A DNA stretch of 64,000 nucleotides from Odoribacter sp. (lineage in GTDB: Bacteria > Bacteroidota > Bacteroidia > Bacteroidales > Prolixibacteraceae): the NCBI GenBank assembly GCA_013824715.1, contig PNOH01000005.1, forward strand, positions 1 through 64,000. Direction: 5' to 3'. The notes beneath the pieces are model-generated. The model was not told the origin of the DNA. It was given only the letters and a program-made list of their open reading frames with translations, and searched no databases. The number at the start of each line of letters is the position of its first letter. Position 1 is the stretch's first letter. Position numbers and translations under genes: made by a program. This document shows, in pieces, positions 49,242-58,975 of the stretch.

Positions 49242-50279
49242 CTAGTCTGGGTATTGTTTGATGTCTTCTCCCAGCACATCTCTGCGAATCATTGGCAATT
49301 TCATTAAAAGTTCTTTTGTGCCTTCTACATCCAGACGTCGTGTATTATGCGAGTGATAGTCTTCAATCACCGAAACTTTTTCTTCGCCCTCTGTAAAATA
49401 ACTCGCATAATTGAGATCGCGGTTATCAGCCGGGACACGGTAATAGTTTCCCATGTCTATCGCTTTTGCCATTTCTTCCCGGTTAACCAATGTTTCATAC
49501 AATTTTTCGCCGTGCCGGGTACCAATTACCCTTACTTTACTCTTGGATTGGTACAACTCTATCAATGCCTGGGCCAAATGAGCAATGGTGGATGCGGGAG
49601 ATTTTTGTATAAACATATCTCCGTTTTTACCATGCTGGAAAGCATAAATCACCAGGTCAACAGCATCTTCCAGAGTCATCATAAACCGGGTCATATTGGG
49701 ATCGGTAATGGTAAGGTCTTTACCTGCCTTTATCTGATCAACAAATAGCGGAATCACCGAACCACGTGATGCCATTACATTGCCATAACGAGTACCACAA
49801 TAGACTGTGCTGGTGTCATCACCCATCGACCGGGCTTTGGCTTGCATTACTTTTTCCATCATGGCTTTTGAGATGCCCATGGCATTGATCGGATATACCG
49901 CTTTGTCAGTGCTTAAAACAATCATTCGTTTTACGCCATGCTCCATGGCTGAATCCAATACATTCTGGGTACCCAACACATTGGTGTTAACCGCTTCGAT
50001 CGGGAAAAACTCGCAGGAAGGCACTTGTTTCAATGCGGCAGCATGAAAGATAAAATCGACGCCACGCATGGCATAATCCACACTGCGTTTGTCGCGTACA
50101 TTCCCAATGTAAAACTTTACCTTGGGGTTGTTTAAACGATGACGCATATCGTCCTGCTTCTTTTCGTCGCGCGAGAAAATACGGATCTCTTTGATATCGG
50201 TGTCTAAAAAGCGATTGAGAACGGCATTGCCGAAAGAGCCGGTGCCGCCTGTGATTAGTAGGGTTTTATTTTTAAACAT
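49242..50279 (-). CDS. UDP-GlcNAc 4,6-dehydratase/5-epimerase (CapE/FnlA-like)
   Basis: LLITGGTGSFGNAVLNRFLDTDIKEIRIFSRDEKKQDDMR; followed by CapF and CapG homologues. Confidence 0.92.
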   Translation of the reverse strand: MFKNKTLLITGGTGSFGNAVLNRFLDTDIKEIRIFSRDEKKQDDMRHRLNNPKVKFYIGNVRDKRSVDYAMRGVDFIFHAAALKQVPSCEFFPIEAVNTNVLGTQNVLDSAMEHGVKRMIVLSTDKAVYPINAMGISKAMMEKVMQAKARSMGDDTSTVYCGTRYGNVMASRGSVIPLFVDQIKAGKDLTITDPNMTRFMMTLEDAVDLVIYAFQHGKNGDMFIQKSPASTIAHLAQALIELYQSKSKVRVIGTRHGEKLYETLVNREEMAKAIDMGNYYRVPADNRDLNYASYFTEGEEKVSVIEDYHSHNTRRLDVEGTKELLMKLPMIRRDVLGEDIKQYPD

Positions 50280-50321
50280 GGAAATGATATTTTGTTTTAC
50301 AATTTCTTTCTATTTTAATTG

Positions 50322-51098
50322 TTAAAGGAAGTGCTGTTGTAATAGTGCAGCCTTTTCATTTGCAGTTGGATAGCTTATCAAAACAGCTCTGTATTTTCCT
50401 TTAAACACAAATAAACTACCGGCAGCAACTCCAATAATTCCATGTTGCTGAATTACACCGCCAATATCTTCCAATGTTCCGGCTCCTCCCATCACTGTTA
50501 TTGGAATACTGATGACTTCCCTGATTTTATTTATAAGATTCATATCATAACCTTTCATTACTCCATCGTGGTCAATAGAATTGATAACAATCTCGCCGGC
50601 GCCTAATTTTTGCATTTCAATAGCAAACTGAATCGGATCAATACCCGTTGATTTTGTGCCATTGTGTATATATAATTCGTATTTGCTGCTTAAGGTTTTT
50701 TTCTTTACATCTAAAACAACAACAACACTCTGATTGCCTACCCGTTCAGCCATCTCGGATATGATCTTTGGATTTTCGATCGCAACAGAACTAATGGCAA
50801 TTTTTTCAACACCCAGACTGAAAATTCGCTGAGCTTGCCCGAGGGTTTTAATACCTCCACCATAACAAAACGGCATACGGCATTCTGCTGCAAGGTTTTC
50901 TATCATTTTGTAATCAGGCTCTTTCCCTTCGCGTGAAGCATCAATGTCAACTACAATCAGTTCATCGACTTCTTTTTCGTTGAATATTTTTACAGCATTT
51001 ATAGGGTCACCTACATATTTTGGATCCTTGAATTTGGTTGTTTTCACAAGACCTTTGTTGTGAACCAGCAGGCATGGGATTATACGGGGATAGAGCAT
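50322..51098 (-). CDS. HisF-like imidazole glycerol phosphate synthase cyclase (polysaccharide-locus paralogue, WbpI/HisF2-type)
   Basis: RIIPCLLVHNKGLVKTTKFKDPKYVGDPINAVKIFNEKEVDELIVVDIDAS. Confidence 0.9.
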   Translation of the reverse strand: MLYPRIIPCLLVHNKGLVKTTKFKDPKYVGDPINAVKIFNEKEVDELIVVDIDASREGKEPDYKMIENLAAECRMPFCYGGGIKTLGQAQRIFSLGVEKIAISSVAIENPKIISEMAERVGNQSVVVVLDVKKKTLSSKYELYIHNGTKSTGIDPIQFAIEMQKLGAGEIVINSIDHDGVMKGYDMNLINKIREVISIPITVMGGAGTLEDIGGVIQQHGIIGVAAGSLFVFKGKYRAVLISYPTANEKAALLQQHFL

Positions 51099-51111
51099 TT
51101 TTTAGAGGTTA

Positions 51112-51160
51112 GGAGGTTGAAACGGGTTGAGAAGGTGAGAGGTTAAGAAGTTAAGAGGTT
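51112..51160. repeat. Tandem word repeat GAGGTTAA/GAAGTTAA
   Basis: AGGAGGTTGAAACGGGTTGAGAAGGTGAGAGGTTAAGAAGTTAAGAGGTTA. Confidence 0.85.
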
Positions 51161-51161
51161 A

Positions 51162-51779
51162 TCAGTCAAGTAGAGCAAAATTCTTCAATAGTTGCACACC
51201 ATTCGAATGGCTTTTCTCCGGATGAAATTGTATGCCATATATATTGTCTCTGTTCACAGCGCTGGCATAGGTAATACCATATTCTGTGGTAGATATGATA
51301 TTCTCCTCATTCACACAATCAAAGTAATACGAATGCAGAAAGTAAAAGCGTGATTGATCCGTAAACCCTGATAATAATTGACGGCCATTTACTGGAATAA
51401 TACTGTTCCATCCCATGTGCGGCATGCGGGTTTTGTATGGGATTAGTGAAGTATCAAATATTTTTACTTTGCCGTCAATCCAGCCCAGACCTTGCAAATT
51501 GCCCTCGTCACTTGATTTTGCGAGCATCTGCATTCCAACACATATTCCTACAACCGGAATTTTGTTTTCCAATACTTGTTTCTCCAATTCATCGCGCATG
51601 CCCGAAGCATTCAATTGCGACATGGCATAGTCGAAAGCGCCAACACCCGGTAAAATTATTTTCGTGGCACCCTTGATATCCTCTGCTTTGTGGGCAACCT
51701 TTGTTTTAATGTTTAAGCGCTCATAAACATTCACAAAGGCCCGAATATTGCCCAGACCATAATCAATTATTGTTATCAT
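51162..51779 (-). CDS. HisH-like glutamine amidotransferase (polysaccharide-locus paralogue)
   Basis: IIDYGLGNIRAF; VVGICVGMQML; GIQFHPEKSH. Confidence 0.93.
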   Translation of the reverse strand: MITIIDYGLGNIRAFVNVYERLNIKTKVAHKAEDIKGATKIILPGVGAFDYAMSQLNASGMRDELEKQVLENKIPVVGICVGMQMLAKSSDEGNLQGLGWIDGKVKIFDTSLIPYKTRMPHMGWNSIIPVNGRQLLSGFTDQSRFYFLHSYYFDCVNEENIISTTEYGITYASAVNRDNIYGIQFHPEKSHSNGVQLLKNFALLD

Positions 51780-52921
51780 TTTTTACGTTTCTTCACTTTT
51801 TCAACTCCCAGTATATGCAATGCCTTTGCGCCCAATCTGAACATGGTTTGTTGATTTTTGTAATCCCAATAAAACTTTTTAGGCATGGTGAAATAATGAC
51901 GGAGTTCTTCTGAGGTAATTCCCAGTTTTGTAGCTATGTAATTAAATTCATCTTCAATCTTGGCCGGATCGTAAGCAGGTTTTTTGAGTTTTTCAATGGC
52001 ATCTTCACGGGTCATTTGTCCGGTGAGAATCAGGCTTGAGTATTGAACTTTTCGCGTATCATAGCCAAAGCGCTCAGGCAACCAATATCCTTCATAAAAC
52101 TTAGTAAATCTTGATTCAAAGTGTTTCTGAGGATAAGGCTTCCAGTCGTACTCTTTTTCCAGAAGCGTCAAAGCATCTTCTTTTATAAAGGGCATGAAAT
52201 TAAGCGGTTTTAAAACATTGACACCTTTAAAATATTTTAGATATATTTTGTGCCTGAAAATGGAACTAAACGGGTAAGTTTCCATCTTGTTGGTTCCAAA
52301 TTTTTTTCTGATATCGTTGTTATGTACCATATCAGTTCCGTAATAAAACCATTCCATAGGGTATTGAACACACTCTGTTGCGAGATTTCCGCCATTTAAA
52401 ATGTATTTGATTTTATATTTTTCTGCAAATTGATACAATGTAGCCACAAAAGCATGATCCTGGGGGATATCCAAATGAGGAACTCCTGATTTGAAGAATG
52501 CAAGTTGAAAATCTTTCATTTCTTCCCAGTTGATTACTTCGGTATATAAATCAAGCCCAAGTTTATCGATCATGACATTGATGTTGTGCACGGCCAATTC
52601 TGAATTCCAGCCTCCATCCACATGAAAAACCAATGGCCGCAAACCAAATTCTTTAACTGCCAGATGCAACATATACGAACTATCAATACCGCCGCTAATA
52701 CCCAAAAGACAATCAAAGTCTTTTCCCTTACCATCTTTTTTAATGTTATCAATAAACTTCTCAATTTCTAATCTTCCTTTTTTACCGGTATGCCAGTTGG
52801 GTTTTACATTGTTTTCAAAATCATGGCAATGGTCACAAACCCCATTTTCATCAAAAGTGATGTTTGGATCGGTGGTATCCATGACACATTTGGTGCAGAT
52901 TTGATTTTTTTCATTCATCAT
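51776..52921 (-). CDS. N-acetyl sugar amidotransferase (WbpG/PseA-like)
   Basis: CTKCVMDTTDPNITFDENGVCDHC; LLGISGGIDSSYMLHLAVKEFGLRPLVFHVDGGWNSE. Confidence 0.93.
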   Translation of the reverse strand: MMNEKNQICTKCVMDTTDPNITFDENGVCDHCHDFENNVKPNWHTGKKGRLEIEKFIDNIKKDGKGKDFDCLLGISGGIDSSYMLHLAVKEFGLRPLVFHVDGGWNSELAVHNINVMIDKLGLDLYTEVINWEEMKDFQLAFFKSGVPHLDIPQDHAFVATLYQFAEKYKIKYILNGGNLATECVQYPMEWFYYGTDMVHNNDIRKKFGTNKMETYPFSSIFRHKIYLKYFKGVNVLKPLNFMPFIKEDALTLLEKEYDWKPYPQKHFESRFTKFYEGYWLPERFGYDTRKVQYSSLILTGQMTREDAIEKLKKPAYDPAKIEDEFNYIATKLGITSEELRHYFTMPKKFYWDYKNQQTMFRLGAKALHILGVEKVKKRKK

Positions 52922-53067
52922 AAAAATGATAATCAGTTGTTAATTTAATTTACTTAACTATTAGATATAAATGTTCTCTTTAAATTGCTACCTTATGTAT
53001 AGGGATAAATTCTATTCTTCGTTATGGTATAAAATTATAACTATTATGGCAACAAATCTAATTGAAG

Positions 53068-54222
53068 TTAAATTGTGAATAGCTTAATATTTTCTTCGAT
53101 GATCAAAGGATCATGGAGGATTAAAGCTGCTTTTTCACACCTTTCAATACGAAGTTGATTTTTAATTTTTATAGGGGTCAATGCCCAGGTCTCAATTATT
53201 TCAACAAATTTTTCCTTTTCCTCAAGATTAATATCCCATCCCAAACCTTTTTCTGATAAACCTTTCCATGGAGTATTATCGCTTATTAGGACTGGCGTAC
53301 CAACCGACAGAGATTCGGCTATTGAATGACCAAAATTTTCAGCAAATGTTGGCATAAAGAATAATTGATAGTTTGAGAGGGTTTCCTTAACGATTTCGTG
53401 TGATAACATGCCCTTGTATTCAACTTTTATGTTTTGAGGCAGTAAGCTGATCATTGTGATACATTTTCTCCAAATATATTCATCCTCAATAGGACCATAA
53501 ATGTCGTATTGTACTTGTGATTTAACTTTTGACAGCACTTCAAGTGCAAATGGTAAATTCTTATCTTTTGATATGCGGGCAAGAAAGACTATATTCAACA
53601 AATTTCCGGTCTCTTTCTGTTCGCAAGTATTATAGTACAGTGGTAATGTTTTGGTTGGAATAATACGTGCTACTTTTATTCTCTCCGGTTCAACCTTTAG
53701 CTTTTCTATAATCAATAATCTCTCTTGCTCATTTGTTGCTTGCCAATCCACCCTTTTGTAAAGCCTGCAGATTTTTGCAGCATTCATAAAAATCTTTTTT
53801 TTCCATTTTTTGAAATTCAATGCCTCATTATATAGTTCACCTCTTGGAGCTGCGATTAGCTTTTTGTCGCCCATCAAATTCAACTTTTGGGCCAAAACAA
53901 TAGATATTGAAAATATTGGATCGAAGAGCGAATTTACATAAATGATATCTGGATTTAATGCTCTTATGTGCTTGAAAATTTGGAAAAGACTTGTCTTGTT
54001 CTTGCGGATATAACAAACCTGACAGTTATCCAATTTCACCCAATTATTGGTAACTATTTCCGGGTACGGTATGGTTTCTCCCAAATCCCTATCAAATGTT
54101 AAGATGTAAAAGTCAAAATAATCCGAAAGATTAGTGGTGATGTTCATAATTGAAGTCAAAGGTCCTCCAATCTTGGTGCCTGGAAGATAATGAGATATTA
54201 AAATAAGTATTTTTTTTTTCAA
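53068..54222 (-). CDS. Glycosyltransferase family 4
   Basis: HYLPGTKIGGPLTSIMNIT; NIVFLARISKDKNLPFALEVLS; PTFAENFGHSIAESLSVGTPVLISD. Confidence 0.88.
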   Translation of the reverse strand: MKKKILILISHYLPGTKIGGPLTSIMNITTNLSDYFDFYILTFDRDLGETIPYPEIVTNNWVKLDNCQVCYIRKNKTSLFQIFKHIRALNPDIIYVNSLFDPIFSISIVLAQKLNLMGDKKLIAAPRGELYNEALNFKKWKKKIFMNAAKICRLYKRVDWQATNEQERLLIIEKLKVEPERIKVARIIPTKTLPLYYNTCEQKETGNLLNIVFLARISKDKNLPFALEVLSKVKSQVQYDIYGPIEDEYIWRKCITMISLLPQNIKVEYKGMLSHEIVKETLSNYQLFFMPTFAENFGHSIAESLSVGTPVLISDNTPWKGLSEKGLGWDINLEEKEKFVEIIETWALTPIKIKNQLRIERCEKAALILHDPLIIEENIKLFTI

Positions 54223-54309
54223 GGGAAATTATTTTTTTATTAAGTTATCTTTTGAAGTAACTCTGATTTTAACTGGCCATCTTTTGGGGAAGCTTACAGG
54301 ATAGGGATT

Positions 54310-55050
54310 TTAAGAAATATAACTTTGAAATGTATTAAAAAGGTTTTTTTCAAAAGAATTTTTAAACTCAGGTATTTCTTTATTTTCAATGTATATATTT
54401 TTGAATGATTTCAATATTAGAAGCACATTAGATACGGTTTGATATGAAGTTGGATCAACTTTATAGTATGCTGAATTTGTTTTATTTGAAATGGCTTCAA
54501 TTATAATATGCATAGCTTCAGAAACATAAAGCAACTCCATTTCTCTGTCTATTTCAATTTTTGGAGTATCGTTGTGTATAATTTGATGACAAAATGTAGC
54601 AATAAATGATGCATAATATGGTTTACAAAACGGGCCAAAAATATTGGGGAAAATAAAACCTGTAAAAAGGCAACCATTGTTTTTACTCCATTTTGCCAGT
54701 AATTCTCTTCCCTCCTTCTTAGATCTGGCATAGGGAAAATCCATATCTTCTTGTACAGATGAAGAATACAATATATGTGCCTTACTATTTACTTTTTCTA
54801 AAGCACAGATTAGCTTTTTAACAAGATCCATATTTGTAGTATAAACAACATTGGGATCTGGTGCGCGACTCATAGCAGCAAAATGAACCACAACATCACA
54901 TAAAGAGGCGAAGTGAACTAATTTGGTTTCATCATTAAAATAATCATCATAGAACGGCACAAGTTCATACTTATCCTTGTAAAGATTGATCGTATTATAT
55001 AAGTTTTGACCCAGAAAACCTGCCTGACCTGTAATTCCAACTTTAATCAT
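54310..55050 (-). CDS. CapF-like SDR paralogue lacking the cupin domain
   Basis: KVGITGQAGFLGQNLYNTINLY...ARSKKEGRELLAKWSKNNG; colinear with 47497-48636 N-terminus and ends at domain boundary. Confidence 0.85.
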   Translation of the reverse strand: MIKVGITGQAGFLGQNLYNTINLYKDKYELVPFYDDYFNDETKLVHFASLCDVVVHFAAMSRAPDPNVVYTTNMDLVKKLICALEKVNSKAHILYSSSVQEDMDFPYARSKKEGRELLAKWSKNNGCLFTGFIFPNIFGPFCKPYYASFIATFCHQIIHNDTPKIEIDREMELLYVSEAMHIIIEAISNKTNSAYYKVDPTSYQTVSNVLLILKSFKNIYIENKEIPEFKNSFEKNLFNTFQSYIS

Positions 55051-55113
55051 ATATCTGTTTTTATTATAATTTTGAGTTTCACGCAAAGAGTTTTAATAAT
55101 TGACATTACTATA

Positions 55114-56184
55114 TCAAATATCTTTAAGATATAGAATTGAAAGAAATGAATTGGCAGCTAGTTCAGAAGTTATCCTGTTTGCAAGAAAGCGGCTTCGTTT
55201 TGAAAATAACTCTAGCTCAACTGTTGATAGCTGAGTAATTTTGAGCAGAGCTTGATGAAGTGAATCCTTGTTGCCACTGCGAAATAAATAGCCATTATAA
55301 GCACTTATTAAGAATTCAGTTGAAGCACCGCAAGCAGAACTAAGAACCAAAGGATATCCAAGCATAGCCATTTCATGTATTGGAAGTCCCCATTGATCCT
55401 TGCGACTCGGAATACATGCAACTCCACCTTTCTGAAGTTCAGCCTGTAATTCCTCAATCTGCATGTAAGGTTTTATTTCGATGTATTTTGATTTATGTTG
55501 ATTAATCTGCTCACGAAGGCCTCCATCTCCAATTAAAACCAATGGCCATTCTTTCTTGATGTCCTCATGAAGTGATTCATATGCAGAGAAAAGAATATCC
55601 AATCCTTTCACAGGAACAAATCTGCCGACAAATATAAACCGCTTCAATGTATCAGCTGTATTGTTAAAAGCGTCAGAGTCAGCAGAATAAATATTCGAAA
55701 CGATCCGTTCTGGTCCATATCCAAACCGTTGGGCGTAATGATACTGTGGCTTTCCTGCAACCCACATAAAGTCATAAAGCTTTCGGTAAAATAATGAAAA
55801 ATATACTATACCTAATCTTTGTCGAAGAGTACCATGCCATTGATCATCAATGCCACAAACTGTTATCGATTTATATTTTTTTCTACGGTATTTTTTTAGC
55901 GTACTTACATATCCTTTATCCTGCCAGCCAGATATATAAAGAATATCGGGACTTGTTTTTGTCAAATGGTTAAATAGTCTATCATTCGTCATTGAAGATC
56001 GTGGTATAAAATTTACTCCAGGTAAATCTTCAACTTCATATTTATTGCTGTTTATATCATTTTTGTTCCAGTAAACTATGTCTATATCAGTAGCATAATT
56101 ACTTTTTTTTATTTCCTTAAGCATTCCAGTGAAGTAATGGCCTATCGTACTATAAAAAAAGACTATCTTAATTTTTTCTTTCAT
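55114..56184 (-). CDS. Glycosyltransferase family 4
   Basis: FIFVGRFVPVKGLDILFSAYESL; PSRKDQWGLPIHEMAMLGYPLVLSSACG. Confidence 0.88.
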   Translation of the reverse strand: MKEKIKIVFFYSTIGHYFTGMLKEIKKSNYATDIDIVYWNKNDINSNKYEVEDLPGVNFIPRSSMTNDRLFNHLTKTSPDILYISGWQDKGYVSTLKKYRRKKYKSITVCGIDDQWHGTLRQRLGIVYFSLFYRKLYDFMWVAGKPQYHYAQRFGYGPERIVSNIYSADSDAFNNTADTLKRFIFVGRFVPVKGLDILFSAYESLHEDIKKEWPLVLIGDGGLREQINQHKSKYIEIKPYMQIEELQAELQKGGVACIPSRKDQWGLPIHEMAMLGYPLVLSSACGASTEFLISAYNGYLFRSGNKDSLHQALLKITQLSTVELELFSKRSRFLANRITSELAANSFLSILYLKDI

Positions 56185-56267
56185 TTTTCTGTTTTTCCTG
56201 ATTGGAATTCTTAGTAAGGTTTAATATGAAGAACAGCATCAAAATTGGTTTGTATAAGATAATAATT

Positions 56268-57260
56268 TTAGCTTATATCGATTATTTTAATTCCTTTTAT
56301 ATTTTTCATTTGAAGATAAATAGCTTCATATTCTTTTTGAGAGTTCAATAGCAAATTTTTATTAAATTTCATGACCACTAAATTTGGAATATTTACAAAT
56401 CTTTGGGCTATATTCTGGATAACCGCGGTAGTATATAAAGAGCAAATTGTTGAAGGACAAGTGATAAGTCCTGAAAAGTAGTTTTCAAAGGGTTCATTTG
56501 TTTTCCATATGGTATAACCTATTGCTTCTATGTCTTTTAGGATCGAATCTTCTTCTTTTCTGTGTGGAAAGTAGAATACTTTCTTTTGTTTGAATACTTT
56601 CTTTATCGAAGTTAATAATTTCATGTAGTTTTCATATACCATTAGTTTTGTTTCGATTAGATTGGTACCTAAAAAAATAACTTCGTCATTAATTAAATGG
56701 GTTAGCGGATTATTGTGCTTTTCAATTGTATATTTTTCTGCTCTTTCTGAATTCTCAACGATGAAATCATGTTCAGTGAAATAAATAAATTTGGTATTAA
56801 ATTTTAAATATTTCAAATACAAAACTGATTTAACTAAAAGTATTAATATGTAAATATACCTTTTTGGTGATTTGTAGAAAAAGTAGTTTGTAAAATGACC
56901 GAGTCCATCATCCATTAAATAGAACTTGTCAATTTTTATTAATGATTTTACAAGTAATCCAGTTTCGTATGAAACCGTTGAGAATAGAATAAACTGGTTA
57001 TCTTCTTTTTTTAATTTTTTGATAAAAGAAATAAATTCTCTGTGTTTGGAACGATCTAATATTAGATCTTTAAAAACCCAATTTTCAAAAACTTTAGCAA
57101 CGGATAAATGCTGATATTTTTCAAGTTTTTTCGAAATATCTTCTTTTGGGTTCTTTATAAATAAAAGTATGGTATCTTCAGGTGGAATCTTAAAATGTAC
57201 AATAGCAGAATTTACTTGTACAAGATGATGCTGTGTGCCAACTAAGAATATATATTTCAT
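56268..57260 (-). CDS. Glycosyltransferase, possibly GT52/polysialyltransferase-like
   Basis: MKYIFLVGTQHHLVQVNSAI; FYLMDDGLGHFTNY; STICSLYTTAV. Confidence 0.5.
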   Translation of the reverse strand: MKYIFLVGTQHHLVQVNSAIVHFKIPPEDTILLFIKNPKEDISKKLEKYQHLSVAKVFENWVFKDLILDRSKHREFISFIKKLKKEDNQFILFSTVSYETGLLVKSLIKIDKFYLMDDGLGHFTNYFFYKSPKRYIYILILLVKSVLYLKYLKFNTKFIYFTEHDFIVENSERAEKYTIEKHNNPLTHLINDEVIFLGTNLIETKLMVYENYMKLLTSIKKVFKQKKVFYFPHRKEEDSILKDIEAIGYTIWKTNEPFENYFSGLITCPSTICSLYTTAVIQNIAQRFVNIPNLVVMKFNKNLLLNSQKEYEAIYLQMKNIKGIKIIDIS

Positions 57261-58308
57261 GCGAATTAAGGGTTAAAAATAAGTGAAATGTAAGCTGCGG
57301 CCAATCGGCCAAAGACATAAACCATAAGCCCTTTAGTCGACCTTACTTTTGACGCTCTTTGAATATCTGTTTTTTCAATTAGCCAATTGAATAACGATTC
57401 GATAGGTTGTCTGATCCTTGAAACAGCAGTAGAGAACAGGTCATTTGCGGCTTTATCCCTTTGCTTTAGCGCTTCATCCTGACCTTTGACCGCCTTAACT
57501 GGGGTTAACATCAATGAGTTTTGGCTGTTTTCAGCATCCTGAAAATATTGGGAGTCATTATATATTTTATCACCGAAGAAAGTACGGTTTTCAATTTCGC
57601 CCCAAGCCTGTTTAAAAAGGTTAAGATCGCTTTCTGAAGCAGGTGTCAGTTGAAATTGTTCAGGAAAAGGCAAATGATGTGGGCGATGAAAAGCTAGTGC
57701 GTGTAGTTTTAACCCATAATAATAGATGCCCTTAGTGGAACAATACCCTTTGTCTGTGATTTCTCTGGCCACTTTGCCCGAGCGTTTGCCTGAGCAGGTG
57801 ATAATTGGCATCGAATCCAGCAAACTTTTGTCTTCAACACAATCAGAGGGTACGAACATACTTATTATATTAGCAGACAGTAACTTAAAGGCTTCACCCA
57901 AACGGTTGAGCCTCATGTTGAAAGCTTCGTAAGAAGGCAGCAACGGGAACCACGAACGGAGGTGGTCACAGGCATATTCATAGATTTGTTTAACTTTAAA
58001 ACGTTGTTCGATATGCATAGCGTAAAGATATATAGTCATAACTTCCTCGTCAGTAAATTCAGGTTTTGAATTGTTACTGAACCGCTGGCAGGAATACATC
58101 AAGTCGTATTTATATATATCACTGATATATAGATACATAGCAATTAATTTAAGTTCTTTTACCTTAGGAATCATACGATAAGACATAGTTTGGTTACTTG
58201 CCTTAAAGTACTGATTTCTAAGGTTATAATAAAATATATTGCATATAAGTTATTGACAATCAGTCAATTAAATTGTTAATAACATATTGCTTTCAACCCT
58301 TAATTCGC
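57261..58308 (-). mobile_element. IS element (~1048 bp) with inverted termini and 9-bp target duplication
   Basis: Termini GCGAATTAAGGGTTAAAA / GCGAATTAAGGGTTGAAA (17/18); TSD ATATTTCAT at 57252-57260 and 58309-58317. Confidence 0.92.
57266..58186 (-). CDS. DDE transposase (IS982/IS4-like)
   Basis: FTDEEVMTIYLYAMHIEQRFKVKQIYEYA; KGYCSTKGIYYYGLKLHALAF; RIRQPIESLFNWL. Confidence 0.88.
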   Translation of the reverse strand: MSYRMIPKVKELKLIAMYLYISDIYKYDLMYSCQRFSNNSKPEFTDEEVMTIYLYAMHIEQRFKVKQIYEYACDHLRSWFPLLPSYEAFNMRLNRLGEAFKLLSANIISMFVPSDCVEDKSLLDSMPIITCSGKRSGKVAREITDKGYCSTKGIYYYGLKLHALAFHRPHHLPFPEQFQLTPASESDLNLFKQAWGEIENRTFFGDKIYNDSQYFQDAENSQNSLMLTPVKAVKGQDEALKQRDKAANDLFSTAVSRIRQPIESLFNWLIEKTDIQRASKVRSTKGLMVYVFGRLAAAYISLIFNP

Positions 58309-58354
58309 ATATTTCATATGAGCTTATAAGTATTTACGGTACTGATGGCTGAAT

Positions 58355-58888
58355 CTAATGGAATTGTCCCTTCTCCTTTAGCGTATAATAATGATTTTTA
58401 TCCCTATATTTAAAAACCTTTGCAGGGTTCCCTCCAGCAATCGCGCATTCAGGAATTGAGTTAACAACTACAGCGCCCGCTTGTATTATTGCACCCTCGC
58501 CAATCGAAACTCCTCCAAGTACTATTACCCTGGTACCAAACCAAACATTATCTCCTATCACAACTTTCTTGTCGATATACGTGTCATCGTATGGAATTTC
58601 CTTTCCATTATCATAGTTATGATTTCCGGTAAGAATAATACAATTATCGCCGGAATGGAAATTATCTCCAATTATTACTTCACCACTGCCAGTGATAATC
58701 ATTCCATTAAAATTTGGATTACGATTAAGTATTGTTTGTCTGGATAATTTGGTTCTGCCACCAACAAAAATTTCATTTTTATGAGATTTAACGTATTGTA
58801 AAACGATGTACCCCCGAACTTTCTTAGTTATAAACCTTGGAAGTTTCATTAATAGCGTGTATAATTTGAAAAGGTAACGCATAACCAT
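58355..58888 (-). CDS. Left-handed beta-helix acyltransferase (O-acetyltransferase)
   Basis: Hexapeptide repeats IGDNVWFGTRVIVLGGVSIGEGAIIQAGAVVVNSIPECAIAGGNPAKVFKYR. Confidence 0.92.
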   Translation of the reverse strand: MVMRYLFKLYTLLMKLPRFITKKVRGYIVLQYVKSHKNEIFVGGRTKLSRQTILNRNPNFNGMIITGSGEVIIGDNFHSGDNCIILTGNHNYDNGKEIPYDDTYIDKKVVIGDNVWFGTRVIVLGGVSIGEGAIIQAGAVVVNSIPECAIAGGNPAKVFKYRDKNHYYTLKEKGQFH

Positions 58889-58975
58889 TCTTTTTTTTGT
58901 TTATGATTTTATATAATTCTTATTTATTTTTGTTCAATAAAAATACGCCGGACGATTTAAGTTATAAAGCCTAAG

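Noticed and set aside
49242-50279. PseB (pseudaminic acid dehydratase) assignment
   Set aside because: Neighbouring CapF and CapG homologues fit the FucNAc pathway better; no PseC/PseH/PseI seen.
43330-51160. CRISPR array
   Set aside because: Repeats are short degenerate words without regularly spaced unique spacers; no cas genes.
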